From DATMXS01 sp035561355 (GTDB lineage: Bacteria > Acidobacteriota > Terriglobia > Bryobacterales > Bryobacteraceae), in the NCBI GenBank assembly GCA_035561355.1, contig DATMXS010000395.1:1-22310 (forward strand): a DNA stretch of 22,310 bases, written 5' to 3'. The translations under genes were made by a program, and so were the position numbers. Within the stretch, counting starts at the first letter, position 1; the number at the start of each line of letters is the position of its first letter. Of the stretch, positions 6,397 through 14,448 are shown in pieces. The notes under the pieces were generated by a model. It was not told the origin of the DNA. It saw only the letters and a program-made list of their open reading frames with translations, and did not search any database.

Positions 6397-7454
6397 TGCA
6401 AGCTGTCGTGCGCCCTCCCCAACCCGGCGAGGGCGAGCCCGTGGTCCTGCTGGAAAACGCGCTCGACCGCCGTCGCCGTTCGGCGTGGGCCGTGTCGGTT
6501 GCGCTGCACGCGGCCACCATCTCGGTGCTGCTGCTGATGCCGCAGAACCTCGCGGACCAAGGCCGTATTGATGCGACTGTACGGCACGTAACTCCCTTGG
6601 TAGCGCCGCCCACGCAACGCGCTCCAAACCGTGGCGCCCTGAGCAAGGAGTTCAGCGTGGAAGGCCTGCTGCCGAGCCCGCCGGTCCGGGTTCCTGCCGC
6701 CGTTCCGCCCATGAACGCCGGCGCCGATGCGCGGCCACCTGTGCCACGTCCCGCTCCGCCGCGACCGGCGCCCACGCGGACGCTGCCGGATGCGCCAACA
6801 TTCGAGCCGCCGAAGACCGAACTGGCCCAGGCTGCGCCCCCCGGTCCGCGGATGCCCGGCGCTCCCGCGCCTCCGCCGCCCCAGATCGAGACCCAGGAGA
6901 AGCCCAAAATCGCCTTCGAAGCGCCGTCCCGGCCCGGCTCAGGTACAACCGTGCCTGGTGGATCGGGGCTCGGAAGGCTTCCGATGCCTAGCAGTTCGGT
7001 TTCGGAGGCGGCACGCGCCGCCATGAGCCAGGGCGTGGGAGGCACGGCGGTCGGAGACGTGGATCTGCCGGGCTCCGGGGGTTTGGGCGGCGGGCTCAAC
7101 CTGCCCGGCCGCGCTCCCCGGGACACGAGCACGGTGGAGATGCTGAGCGATCCCCAAGGCGTCGATTTCAAGCCGTACCTGATCCGGGTGCTGGCGGCGG
7201 TGAGGCGAAACTGGCGCTCCGTGATACCGGAGAGCGCGCGCCTGGGGCGGCAGGGAAGGGTTCAGATCCAGTTTGCAATCGCGCGCGACGGCTCCGTCCC
7301 TAAACTTGTGATCGCACTGCCCTCGGGCACCGATGCCCTCGACCGCGCTGCCGTCGCGGGCATCAGTGCCTCAAACCCGTTCCCGCCGCTGCCGAATACT
7401 TTCAAAGGCGAGCAGGTCCGGCTTCAGCTGACGTTCTCGTACAACATGAAGTGA
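6396..7454 (+). CDS. TonB-like energy-transducer protein
   Basis: This 352-residue protein has TonB architecture. An N-terminal Arg cluster (about 25-28) precedes one membrane anchor (about 29-49), then a long Pro/Ala/Gly-rich periplasmic spacer (about 65-250), and a C-terminal TonB domain from about 255. The latter carries FKPYLIRVLAAVRRNW and GRVQIQFAIARDGSV and ends LTFSYNMK. TonB proteins couple the ExbB-ExbD proton-driven motor to outer-membrane receptors; TolA-like roles are also possible. No exbB, exbD or TonB-dependent receptor is in the window. The start overlaps the preceding stop (TAATG), implying coupled translation with the oxidoreductase. It is convergent with the next gene (19-bp gap). 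A Gly-rich patch near 215-235 may be a flexible linker. Confidence 0.9.
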   Translation: MQAVVRPPQPGEGEPVVLLENALDRRRRSAWAVSVALHAATISVLLLMPQNLADQGRIDATVRHVTPLVAPPTQRAPNRGALSKEFSVEGLLPSPPVRVPAAVPPMNAGADARPPVPRPAPPRPAPTRTLPDAPTFEPPKTELAQAAPPGPRMPGAPAPPPPQIETQEKPKIAFEAPSRPGSGTTVPGGSGLGRLPMPSSSVSEAARAAMSQGVGGTAVGDVDLPGSGGLGGGLNLPGRAPRDTSTVEMLSDPQGVDFKPYLIRVLAAVRRNWRSVIPESARLGRQGRVQIQFAIARDGSVPKLVIALPSGTDALDRAAVAGISASNPFPPLPNTFKGEQVRLQLTFSYNMK

Positions 7455-7473
7455 GTGAATCCGCCACGGCCCA

Positions 7474-8442
7474 TCACGGTCTCGACAGGATTTGCGGTGG
7501 GGCCGGCCGGTGTAGGGTTTGCATTGCCTGTTCGGTGACCCAGTCCGTCCACAGAGCTGTCTCGCCGGAAGATGCCAGCGGTACGCCGTCGAGCACGGCG
7601 CTGACGAAGTTCTCAATACACGGGTAATGCAGATTCTGATGCGGCGGAAGACTCTCGCGGCCGCCGGGATACACGAGATCGGGCCCGTTCAGGGGTGAAA
7701 GCTCCATCTCGCCATCGGTCCCGATGATGCGGAATTCGTCGCGGTCCAAGCGCGAGTGCCGCCGGACGTCCACCACGCCGCGCACGCCGTTCTCATAATC
7801 CACAAGCACGGTAGCGTTGTCCTCCACAGCAGCCAGATGGACTACGTTGGAGCGCTGCGCAGTGACAGCCGCCGGCTTGCCGAACAGGTAGTTCATGACA
7901 TCGATGCGATGCGAGGCGGTGTCGTACAGCGGCCCGCCGCCCGCGAGTGCGGGATCGAGAAACCACGGGCGCCGCCCGTCCTCGTTGTTGAACCAGTCGT
8001 GCGCAGTCGCCCACGCAAGCACGGGACGGCCGATCGCGCCTGCCGCGAGCAGTTCGCGGGCGCGGCCCAGTTTGGGGTACATGCGGCGGTAGTACGCCAC
8101 GCCGAACACCTTGCCGGATTCACGGCCCGCGCGGACCATGTCGCAGCCCTCGGCGTAATTCATGGCCATCGGCTTTTCGCAGAGCACGTGCCGGCCCGCC
8201 TTCAGGGCCGCGATGGTTTGCGGCGCGTGGAGGAAGGTCGGCGTGGCGACGTAGACCGCGTTGACCTCCGGGTCGCGAAGCGCGTCGTCAAGCGCCGGCC
8301 ACACGCGCGCCAGGTGCCGCGCCCCTTTCTCCGAATCCCGCGACACCACGCCATACAGGCAACTGCGGGGCTCGGAACGTATCGCAGGCATAACGCGCCT
8401 GGTCGTGATGTCGCCAACTCCGATGACCACCCAGTTCAACAT
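7474..8442 (-). CDS. Gfo/Idh/MocA family oxidoreductase (second copy, different subgroup)
   Basis: The 322-residue product starts with a Rossmann strand MLNWVVIGVGD (GVGDIT at 8-13). It carries ATPTFLH, the EKP motif (E89-K90-P91), then GGGPLYDTASHRIDVMNYLFG with D174, H178 and D181 in the catalytic positions. This GG-P-L-x-D-x-x-S-H form is typical of sugar or inositol dehydrogenases and of family members acting on sugar derivatives. The substrate cannot be deduced. It is not closely similar to the copy at 5428-6396, so it is not a recent duplicate. It is convergent with the TonB-like gene and divergent from topoisomerase IB. The ATG at 8442 matches the family N-terminus; the ribosome-binding site is weak. 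Confidence 0.9.
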   Translation of the reverse strand: MLNWVVIGVGDITTRRVMPAIRSEPRSCLYGVVSRDSEKGARHLARVWPALDDALRDPEVNAVYVATPTFLHAPQTIAALKAGRHVLCEKPMAMNYAEGCDMVRAGRESGKVFGVAYYRRMYPKLGRARELLAAGAIGRPVLAWATAHDWFNNEDGRRPWFLDPALAGGGPLYDTASHRIDVMNYLFGKPAAVTAQRSNVVHLAAVEDNATVLVDYENGVRGVVDVRRHSRLDRDEFRIIGTDGEMELSPLNGPDLVYPGGRESLPPHQNLHYPCIENFVSAVLDGVPLASSGETALWTDWVTEQAMQTLHRPAPPQILSRP

Positions 8443-8558
8443 GCACTCATGATAGCCAGATCAGGGCGCAGCTACGAGCTATGGGCATTGGGGCTATCAA
8501 CCAGGAGGCCCGCTCTGCTTGGAACTCCGCGGGTTCGGGGTGCGTCATAAGGGCGGGG

Positions 8559-9674
8559 ATGCAGGGTAAGAGGGGAAGAGTGCGCAACAGCCGTATCGAG
8601 ATACCGGTGGACCCGCTTGCCTCCGCCAAGGCCGCGGGGCTTCGTTATGTTACGGGTGAAGGGCCGGGAATCCACCGCAAGCGCGCGGGTAAGGGCTTCG
8701 TATATATCGGCCCTGACGGCAAGCCCGTGCGTGATCGCGAGACGCTTGAGCGCATCAAGTCCCTTGTGATCCCGCCCGCATGGGAGGACGTCTGGATTTG
8801 TCCTGCCGCAAACGGCCATCTTCAGGCGACGGGCCGCGACGCCAAAGGCCGCAAGCAGCACCGCTACCACCCGTCTTACCGCGCTGTCCGCGATGAGGTG
8901 AAGTACACACGCATGATCGCGTTCGGCCAGGCGCTGCCGCTCATACGCCGGCGCGTCCGGGAGCACCTCGCCCTCCCCGGACTGCCTCGTGAGAAAGTCC
9001 TCGCGACCGTCGTGCGCCTGCTCGAGACCACGCTCATCCGCGTCGGCAACGATGAGTACGCGAAGCAGAACGAATCTTACGGACTCACGACGATGCTCGA
9101 CGGTCATGCGAAGGTAAACGGCGGCACGCTCCGCTTCCGGTTCAAGGGCAAGAGCGGCAAGTTCCACGACCTCGAAGTGAAGGACCCGCGGATCGCGAAG
9201 ATCGTGCGGCGCTCGCAGGAGCTACCGGGCGAGCAATTGTTTCAGTACCTGGATGATGACGGGCAGGTTCGCGACATCGGGTCCGGCGACGTGAACGATT
9301 ATCTGCGCGAGATTACCGGTCAGGATTTCACGGCCAAGGACTTCCGAACGTGGAACGGGACGGTACTCGCCGCAATATCGCTCGGAAGCTGCGAGCCTGC
9401 AGGCAATGATTCCACGTTGAAGAAGAATATCGTGAAGGTAGTAAAGGAAGTCTCTGAAAAGCTCGGAAACCGTCCCGCCACGTGCCGGAAGTACTACCTT
9501 CACCCCGCCGTCCTCGATTGCTACACCGCGGGCGAGCTATTGGAACAGTTGAAGCCTTCCACCTCTCTGAATCTGGTAGACGGCCTTACGCCGACCGAGG
9601 GCTGCGTGCTCAATATCCTGCGCCGGCAACTCGAGCAGGCGAAGCCGGCCCTCGCCTTGCGCCCGGCCAGTTAG
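8559..9674 (+). CDS. DNA topoisomerase IB (eukaryote/poxvirus-like)
   Basis: The product has the bacterial topoisomerase IB layout: N-terminal domain with GIHRKRAGKGFVYIGPDG, PPAWEDVWICPAANGHLQATG and GRDAKGRKQHRYHP, then the catalytic domain. Active-site residues read as R161 (IRVGN), K198 (GKSGK), R263 (FRTWNGT), N304 (GNRPA) and nucleophile Y313 (CRKYYLHP). As I recall it, the spacing is the same as in the Deinococcus radiodurans enzyme, including Asn in place of the usual His. The enzyme relaxes supercoils through a 3'-phosphotyrosyl link without ATP. The start is uncertain: ATG 8559 follows AAGGGCGGGG, while an in-frame GTG at 8580 follows AGAGGGGAAGA. It is convergent with the next gene at a 5-bp gap. 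Confidence 0.95.
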   Translation: MQGKRGRVRNSRIEIPVDPLASAKAAGLRYVTGEGPGIHRKRAGKGFVYIGPDGKPVRDRETLERIKSLVIPPAWEDVWICPAANGHLQATGRDAKGRKQHRYHPSYRAVRDEVKYTRMIAFGQALPLIRRRVREHLALPGLPREKVLATVVRLLETTLIRVGNDEYAKQNESYGLTTMLDGHAKVNGGTLRFRFKGKSGKFHDLEVKDPRIAKIVRRSQELPGEQLFQYLDDDGQVRDIGSGDVNDYLREITGQDFTAKDFRTWNGTVLAAISLGSCEPAGNDSTLKKNIVKVVKEVSEKLGNRPATCRKYYLHPAVLDCYTAGELLEQLKPSTSLNLVDGLTPTEGCVLNILRRQLEQAKPALALRPAS

Positions 9675-9679
9675 TACGG

Positions 9680-10447
9680 CTACCCGCGTACAAGAAAGCG
9701 GCGCATCTCGCTCTCCATGGCGGGCGCACACAGCACGGCGTTGCCGGCGTAAAGCGAGCAGCCGCCATCGAGGTTGAAGAAGACCGCGCCGGCCTCCTCG
9801 CCGATCAACCGTAGCGCCGCGATGTCCCACGGCTCCGCTTTAGGCTCGATCCACGCATCGGCCTTGCCGGACGCCACCATCACGGCGTCCATGCAGCCAC
9901 CGAAACTGCGCACCGCCCAGAACTCCGCCAGCCATTCGAGCAGCCCCGCAGCGAATGGAAACCGGCGCACTTGATCGAAGCCGTTGATGCACAGCACCGC
10001 CTGGGCGGCGCTTCGGATGCCCGACGCTCGAAGCCGCGTATCGCCGAGAAACGCACCCTGCCCGCGCACCGCCCGGTAGGTCGCGTCCGTCGCTGGGAAG
10101 TGTGCGATCCCCACCTTCACATCACCAGCCTCTTCAAGCGCGAGCAGAATACTCCAGGCAGGGTTCCCGCGCACGAACTCGCGCGTGCCGTCGATTGGAT
10201 CGATGATCCAGCGCCTACCGGACTGGCCCTGCCGGTCGGAGCCCTCTTCGCCGAGCAGGCCGTCTTCGGGAAACTCCGCCCGGATCGCCTCCGCGATCAG
10301 CCGTTCGGAAGCGCGGTCGGCGGCGGTGACGGGCGACAGATCGCTCTTGGTTTCGGCCGTGACACCCCCGCGCTGATGCTCCAAGGCGATCTCTCCCGCG
10401 CGCCTGGCAATCGCCAGCGCAAACTCCAGTTCCCGCTCGTAGGCCAC
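9680..10447 (-). CDS. inositol-monophosphatase family enzyme, probably histidinol-phosphatase type
   Basis: This 255-residue member of the lithium-sensitive, Mg2+-dependent phosphatase family shows all metal-site motifs. These are GEEG with E67/E68, DPIDGT (D83-D86-T88) followed by REF, and the C-terminal EPWDIAAL with D208. The combination DPIDGTREF and the MDAVMVASGKADAWIEP segment fits the HisN histidinol-phosphatase subgroup and inositol-1-phosphatases. CysQ-like 3'-phosphoadenosine phosphatases are less likely. No histidine biosynthesis gene is adjacent, so the substrate remains open. It is cytoplasmic, with no signal peptide. It is divergent from the acyl-CoA synthetase gene across 94 bp, and its stop codon lies 5 bp from that of topoisomerase IB. 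Confidence 0.88.
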   Translation of the reverse strand: MAYERELEFALAIARRAGEIALEHQRGGVTAETKSDLSPVTAADRASERLIAEAIRAEFPEDGLLGEEGSDRQGQSGRRWIIDPIDGTREFVRGNPAWSILLALEEAGDVKVGIAHFPATDATYRAVRGQGAFLGDTRLRASGIRSAAQAVLCINGFDQVRRFPFAAGLLEWLAEFWAVRSFGGCMDAVMVASGKADAWIEPKAEPWDIAALRLIGEEAGAVFFNLDGGCSLYAGNAVLCAPAMESEMRRFLVRG

Positions 10448-10541
10448 GCCTGATTTTACGGTGCTTGCACCCTGCCCGGCACGCGTGGGAGAGTAACCCT
10501 GATGTTAGGCTGAAGGAAGGACCTGTCCGGGCCCGCCTTAG

Positions 10542-12317
10542 ATGTCCACCCGAACCGTATACGATGTGCTGCGAGCCACCGTCTCGCGGTGGGCGAACGC
10601 CCCGGCGCTGCATCAGCCCGAGGGCGGCGGGCGGTACCGTGTCTGGACCTGGGCGGAGTACTGCACAGCGGCTGAGCAGATCGCCGCCGGGCTCACCGCG
10701 ATCGGGATTCGCAAGGGCGACGTCGTCGGCCTCGACTCTGAGACGCGCGCCGAGTTCTACGTAGCCGACCTCGGGGTGATGAGCGCAGGCGCTGTCGCAG
10801 CCGCGGTCTACACCAGCTATCCCGCAGCCGAGCGCGCCCGCACGCTCCGGGCATGCGGCGCGAAGGCTGTGTTTGTCGAGGACCCAGCGGGGCTCCGCGA
10901 ATTATTGGTAGGGTCCGAAACTCCTCTCGACGTGCCGGTGATCCTCCTCACAGGCGAAGCCGATGAAGCGATGTCGCTCGACGAACTGCGCCGCCGCGGA
11001 CGCGAAGCGCTCCATGGTGCACCCTTCCATTCGCCGGCGGTAGCCCAGGACAACGCCATTCTCTATCTGACCTCCGGCGCCACCGGCGAGCCAAAAATGG
11101 CGCTCGTCAGTCACGCGGCCATCGTCGCCAACATCGACATGGGCCCGACCGTACTCAACCTGACGCCCGACGACGCATTCCTCGCTTTCCTTCCCTCGGC
11201 GCACGTTACGCAGCGTGTCGTAGTGGAGTTGCTGCCGATCGGCAGCGGCGCGCCGGTTTGGTTCTCAGAGAGCCTGTTGCGGCTGCCGCAGGAGATCCAG
11301 TCCGTGCGGCCCACCATCTTCGTCGCGCCGCCGCGGCTCTGGGAACGCATCCACACCACCATCCGGGCGGCACTACGAAAGCGTCCCATGGCCGTGCGCA
11401 GGCTCGTGGAGGCGGGAATGGCAATCGGGCTTGAGCGCGCACAGTTGTCCGAGGCGGGTCGGCGGCTGCCCCCGCACAAGCGGGCTCTCCTCGCTTTCGT
11501 CGATCGCCTGGCGCTCTCAAAGATGCGTGCCCGGTTCGGCGGGCGCATGCGCGTTTGCGGCTCCGGTTCTGCTCCGCTGGGCAAGGAGCTTGCGGAGTTC
11601 TACGTCTCGATCGGGATGCCGCTCACCGAGGGATACGGGCTCACGGAGGGCGGGGTGGTCGTCCTGAACCCGCCGGACCGGCCGCGCGCAGGGAGCATCG
11701 GGAAGACGCTGCCTGGAGTCGAGATCCGGCTGGCGGAGGATGGCGAGCTGTTGTTGCGCAGCCCAACGCTTTTTTCCGGGTACTTCAATGATCCCGAGAC
11801 GACCGCGCAGGTGCTGCGAGGCGGCTGGCTCCACACAGGCGACCTCGGCGAGATTGATAACGACGGGTATCTCTACATCACCGGCCGCAAGAAGGAACTG
11901 ATCGTCTCCTCGAACGGGCGCAAGATCTACCCGTCCCGCATCGAGGCGCTGTTCCACCTGGAGCCTATCGTCAACCACGTCCTCCCCATCGGTGATCAAT
12001 TGCCCTACGTTGCGGCTCTCATCACCGTGAACACCGCGTTTGCCGAGCAACTCAAGGGTATGGACTCCTACAGCGGCCGTTCCGCCGCCGAGATCGCGCT
12101 TGCGCCGCCCGTCGTGAAGGAAGTGGAGCGCGCCGTTTCGCGCGTCAATGCGAAGCTCGCCACCTTCGAGCAGATCAGGCGCTGGCGTATCCTCGACCGG
12201 GATTTCACGATCGAAGCCGGCGAACTGACGGCCACCCTAAAGGTCCGGCGGGCGCGCGCGCTGGAGAACTTCAGCGCCGCCGTGGCGGAGCTCTACGCAG
12301 CGCGCGAGCGCGTCTAA
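10542..12317 (+). CDS. AMP-forming long-chain acyl-CoA synthetase
   Basis: This 591-residue adenylate-forming enzyme activates fatty acids to acyl-CoA through an acyl-AMP. The P-loop is TSGATGEPKMALVSH (177-191), where the family usually has TSGTTGxPKG; the Lys is kept but the following Gly is Met. Later motifs are intact: GYGLTEGG (Y365), GWLHTGDLG with D434, ITGRKKELIVSSNGRKIYP, and the C-terminal catalytic Lys K567 in ATLKVRR. The overall length and the GRKIYPSRIE region match the FadD15-like long-chain group. The ATG at 10542 has no nearby strong ribosome-binding site; GAAGGAAGG lies about 22 bases upstream. It is an isolated gene, divergent from the phosphatase and convergent with GH127. 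Confidence 0.92.
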   Translation: MSTRTVYDVLRATVSRWANAPALHQPEGGGRYRVWTWAEYCTAAEQIAAGLTAIGIRKGDVVGLDSETRAEFYVADLGVMSAGAVAAAVYTSYPAAERARTLRACGAKAVFVEDPAGLRELLVGSETPLDVPVILLTGEADEAMSLDELRRRGREALHGAPFHSPAVAQDNAILYLTSGATGEPKMALVSHAAIVANIDMGPTVLNLTPDDAFLAFLPSAHVTQRVVVELLPIGSGAPVWFSESLLRLPQEIQSVRPTIFVAPPRLWERIHTTIRAALRKRPMAVRRLVEAGMAIGLERAQLSEAGRRLPPHKRALLAFVDRLALSKMRARFGGRMRVCGSGSAPLGKELAEFYVSIGMPLTEGYGLTEGGVVVLNPPDRPRAGSIGKTLPGVEIRLAEDGELLLRSPTLFSGYFNDPETTAQVLRGGWLHTGDLGEIDNDGYLYITGRKKELIVSSNGRKIYPSRIEALFHLEPIVNHVLPIGDQLPYVAALITVNTAFAEQLKGMDSYSGRSAAEIALAPPVVKEVERAVSRVNAKLATFEQIRRWRILDRDFTIEAGELTATLKVRRARALENFSAAVAELYAARERV

Positions 12318-12327
12318 ACCCCGGCTC

Positions 12328-12341
12328 GCGGGCGTGCCCGC
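12328..12341. terminator. GC hairpin between convergent genes
   Basis: GCGGG-CGTG-CCCGC forms a 5-bp stem with a 4-base loop inside the 26-bp gap between the convergent acyl-CoA synthetase and GH127 stops. It could serve both directions. No T-tract is present on either side, so the call is tentative. Confidence 0.3.
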
Positions 12342-12343
12342 CG

Positions 12344-14287
12344 TTACACGTACGGAACCCAGACCATCATGGGCGTCATCTCGCGGTTGTGGAACGCGTA
12401 GTACGGGATGAAGGTCAGGTCCGCCCTGCGCCGCGCTTTCTTAGCCAGGGGCGCGTAGAGCGATTGCTTCGAACCAGGAGTCGCGAGCACGCTTCCCGCG
12501 TGCTGCAATACAGTCACTCCCCCCAGCAGGTCCGGCCTGCGCTCGGGAACGAGCGCCGCGCCCAAATTCACTGCCGCGTCGAAGATTGAGTCGAACCCCT
12601 TCTGGTCCACACCTTCGAGACAGTACACCAGCGGACCGCGCTCGACCGCCGCACGCCCGGCGTTATCGCTGAGCCGCGCATTTGACGCGATGAATTGCGG
12701 CGTCATGTCGAAATTCAGCGCTACCTTGTCGCCGGCCTTCCACTCGCGCCGGATGGCAAAGTACGATCCAGGCTTCGCCGTGCCCTGCGCGGGCCGTCCG
12801 TTCACCTGCACTGTGGCGGAGCGCGTCCAGCCGGGGATTCGGACGTGCAGCGTGGCCTCGCCGGGCTGCGCCGCTTTCACTTCCAGCATCACGCGACCGT
12901 CCCAGGGGTAGTCCGTAACCTGCGCAATGCGCATCCGTCCGAGGTCGGCATCGCTCGCATGGTAGAGGTGTACGTAGACGCCGTCCTGTGCGGTCGAGTA
13001 CATATAGCCCGGCAGCGATGCCAGGATGCGCTGGATGTTCGGTGGGCAGCACGTGGTGTCATACCACGGGTTGCGGATCTTGTCCTCGGGGTTGCCCGTG
13101 TGCTCGAGCGGGTTCCGGTAGCAGTACAGGCTGCCCGAAAGTGACATTCCCGAATTGACACCGTTGTAGAGCGCGCGCTCCAGCACGTCCGTGAACTTTG
13201 CGTCGCCCGTTGCGGCCAGCATCCGCCACTGCCACATCATGCTGGCAATCGCGGCGCAGGTCTCCGTATACGCAAGCTGGTTCGGCAATTCGTACGCCTC
13301 TCCGAACGCCTCGCCCGAGGAGCGCGACCCGACGCCGCCCGTAATGTACATCTTCGAGCGCGTCATGTCCTCCCAGAGCGTCGATAGCGTGTTCCAGTAG
13401 GCCTGATCGCCGGTCTCGATGAAGTAATCCGTCGCGCCGGAACAGGCGTACATACAGCGGACCGAGTGCCCTTCCACCTTCGTCCGCGACGTGAACGGCT
13501 TGCCGCTGAACATGTACACGAGTTGGCTGGGCCGCAGCTTGAGCCGCTCGCCATCGCCGCGCAGCAGGTAGCCCGCGAGATCGAGGTGCTTGCGGTCACC
13601 GGTGGTGCGGTACAACTCAACAAGCGCCATCTCGAGTTCCGGGTGGCCGGTCAGTAGCGGGTGCTTCTCGGGACCGAAGTCGCGCGTGAGGTAGTCGACG
13701 AATTTGATGCCGCTGTCGAGCAGTCGCGTATCCCCGGTGGCGCGCTGGTACGCGAGGCCCGCCTGGAGCATATGGCCGAGGCAGTAAAGCTCGTGGCCGC
13801 GGTCCATTTCCTTGAAGCGCTGGCTCTTGCGTTCGTCCTGGTAATAGGTATTGAGATACCCGCTCGGCTCCTGGACGACGACGATCTCATCTGTCAGGCG
13901 TTCGAACGCAGCGCGTAGCTTCGGCTCGTCGCCGTTTTGCAGGACGAAGGCGGCCGCCTCCATCCACTTGTAGAGATCGGAGTCCGTGTACAGCGGGCCC
14001 CGGCGCGCCGCCTGTTTGCGGCCCGAGAGACGGCGGAAGTTGTCCACTATGCCGTGTGCTTCGAGCAGTTCGAGCATACCGGGGATGCTCGTCCACACAT
14101 TCGTCTTCCGCCGCGGCGCCCAGAACCCGTCACCCATCCGCACTGCCTGTACGGGTACGTTTTTGAGCTTGGCATGAGGCGACTTTCCAAGGCTGAGGAT
14201 GCCCTGTCCACTCGAGCCCCGGGAGGCAGCTCCGGCGACAGCAACGGAGGCGCTCGAAAGCACAAATTCGCGGCGTGTCATAGCCAT
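12344..14287 (-). CDS. GH127 (DUF1680) beta-L-arabinofuranosidase-like protein with Tat signal
   Basis: The 647-residue product begins with a twin-arginine signal (T4-R5-R6-E-F-V-L, then an Ala-rich core), indicating folded export to the periplasm. The catalytic alpha/alpha barrel shows E342 and C344 in YTETCAA and the C413-C414 pair in TTCCPPN. These correspond to the Zn-binding Glu and three Cys of Bifidobacterium HypBA1, where the first Cys of the pair is the nucleophile. Other family blocks are DGFWAPRR, GHELYCLGH, YITGGVGSR and a C-terminal beta-sandwich with HVRIPGW. The expected activity is removal of terminal beta-L-arabinofuranose or a related sugar, but the family has other specificities. 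The ATG at 14287 is followed by a second ATG two codons later. No transporter or sugar-use gene is adjacent; glycosyltransferases follow divergently. Confidence 0.93.
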   Translation of the reverse strand: MAMTRREFVLSSASVAVAGAASRGSSGQGILSLGKSPHAKLKNVPVQAVRMGDGFWAPRRKTNVWTSIPGMLELLEAHGIVDNFRRLSGRKQAARRGPLYTDSDLYKWMEAAAFVLQNGDEPKLRAAFERLTDEIVVVQEPSGYLNTYYQDERKSQRFKEMDRGHELYCLGHMLQAGLAYQRATGDTRLLDSGIKFVDYLTRDFGPEKHPLLTGHPELEMALVELYRTTGDRKHLDLAGYLLRGDGERLKLRPSQLVYMFSGKPFTSRTKVEGHSVRCMYACSGATDYFIETGDQAYWNTLSTLWEDMTRSKMYITGGVGSRSSGEAFGEAYELPNQLAYTETCAAIASMMWQWRMLAATGDAKFTDVLERALYNGVNSGMSLSGSLYCYRNPLEHTGNPEDKIRNPWYDTTCCPPNIQRILASLPGYMYSTAQDGVYVHLYHASDADLGRMRIAQVTDYPWDGRVMLEVKAAQPGEATLHVRIPGWTRSATVQVNGRPAQGTAKPGSYFAIRREWKAGDKVALNFDMTPQFIASNARLSDNAGRAAVERGPLVYCLEGVDQKGFDSIFDAAVNLGAALVPERRPDLLGGVTVLQHAGSVLATPGSKQSLYAPLAKKARRRADLTFIPYYAFHNREMTPMMVWVPYV

Positions 14288-14387
14288 TCAGTATAGGCGC
14301 GGGGACTATGGCGCGTGTTCGTATAACTCGTGACGGGCGCGGTCGCGGCTAATCAGGAATCTGCGAAGCCGGCGTGCCTGGCTTCTG

Positions 14388-14396
14388 TGTTATGCT
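14388..14396 (+). promoter_or_regulatory. possible extended -10 promoter of the glycosyltransferase pair
   Basis: TGTTATGCT fits an extended -10 (TGnTATnnT). It would place transcription start near 14403, upstream of the GTG at 14449 and inside any longer reading of the gene, which supports the shorter start. There is no good -35. Confidence 0.25.
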
Positions 14397-14448
14397 TGCG
14401 CGTTCACGGGCCGCCGATCCGGACGGCCTGCAAGAGGAATCCCCGGCC

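Noticed and set aside
6176..7171. 331-codon minus-strand open frame
   Set aside because: It is the antisense of the Pro-rich spacer of the TonB-like gene; its Gly/Ser/Arg content follows from that composition.
5428..8442. Duplication of the Gfo/Idh/MocA gene
   Set aside because: The two proteins have equal length but differ throughout outside family motifs, so they are separate subgroups and not a recent copy.
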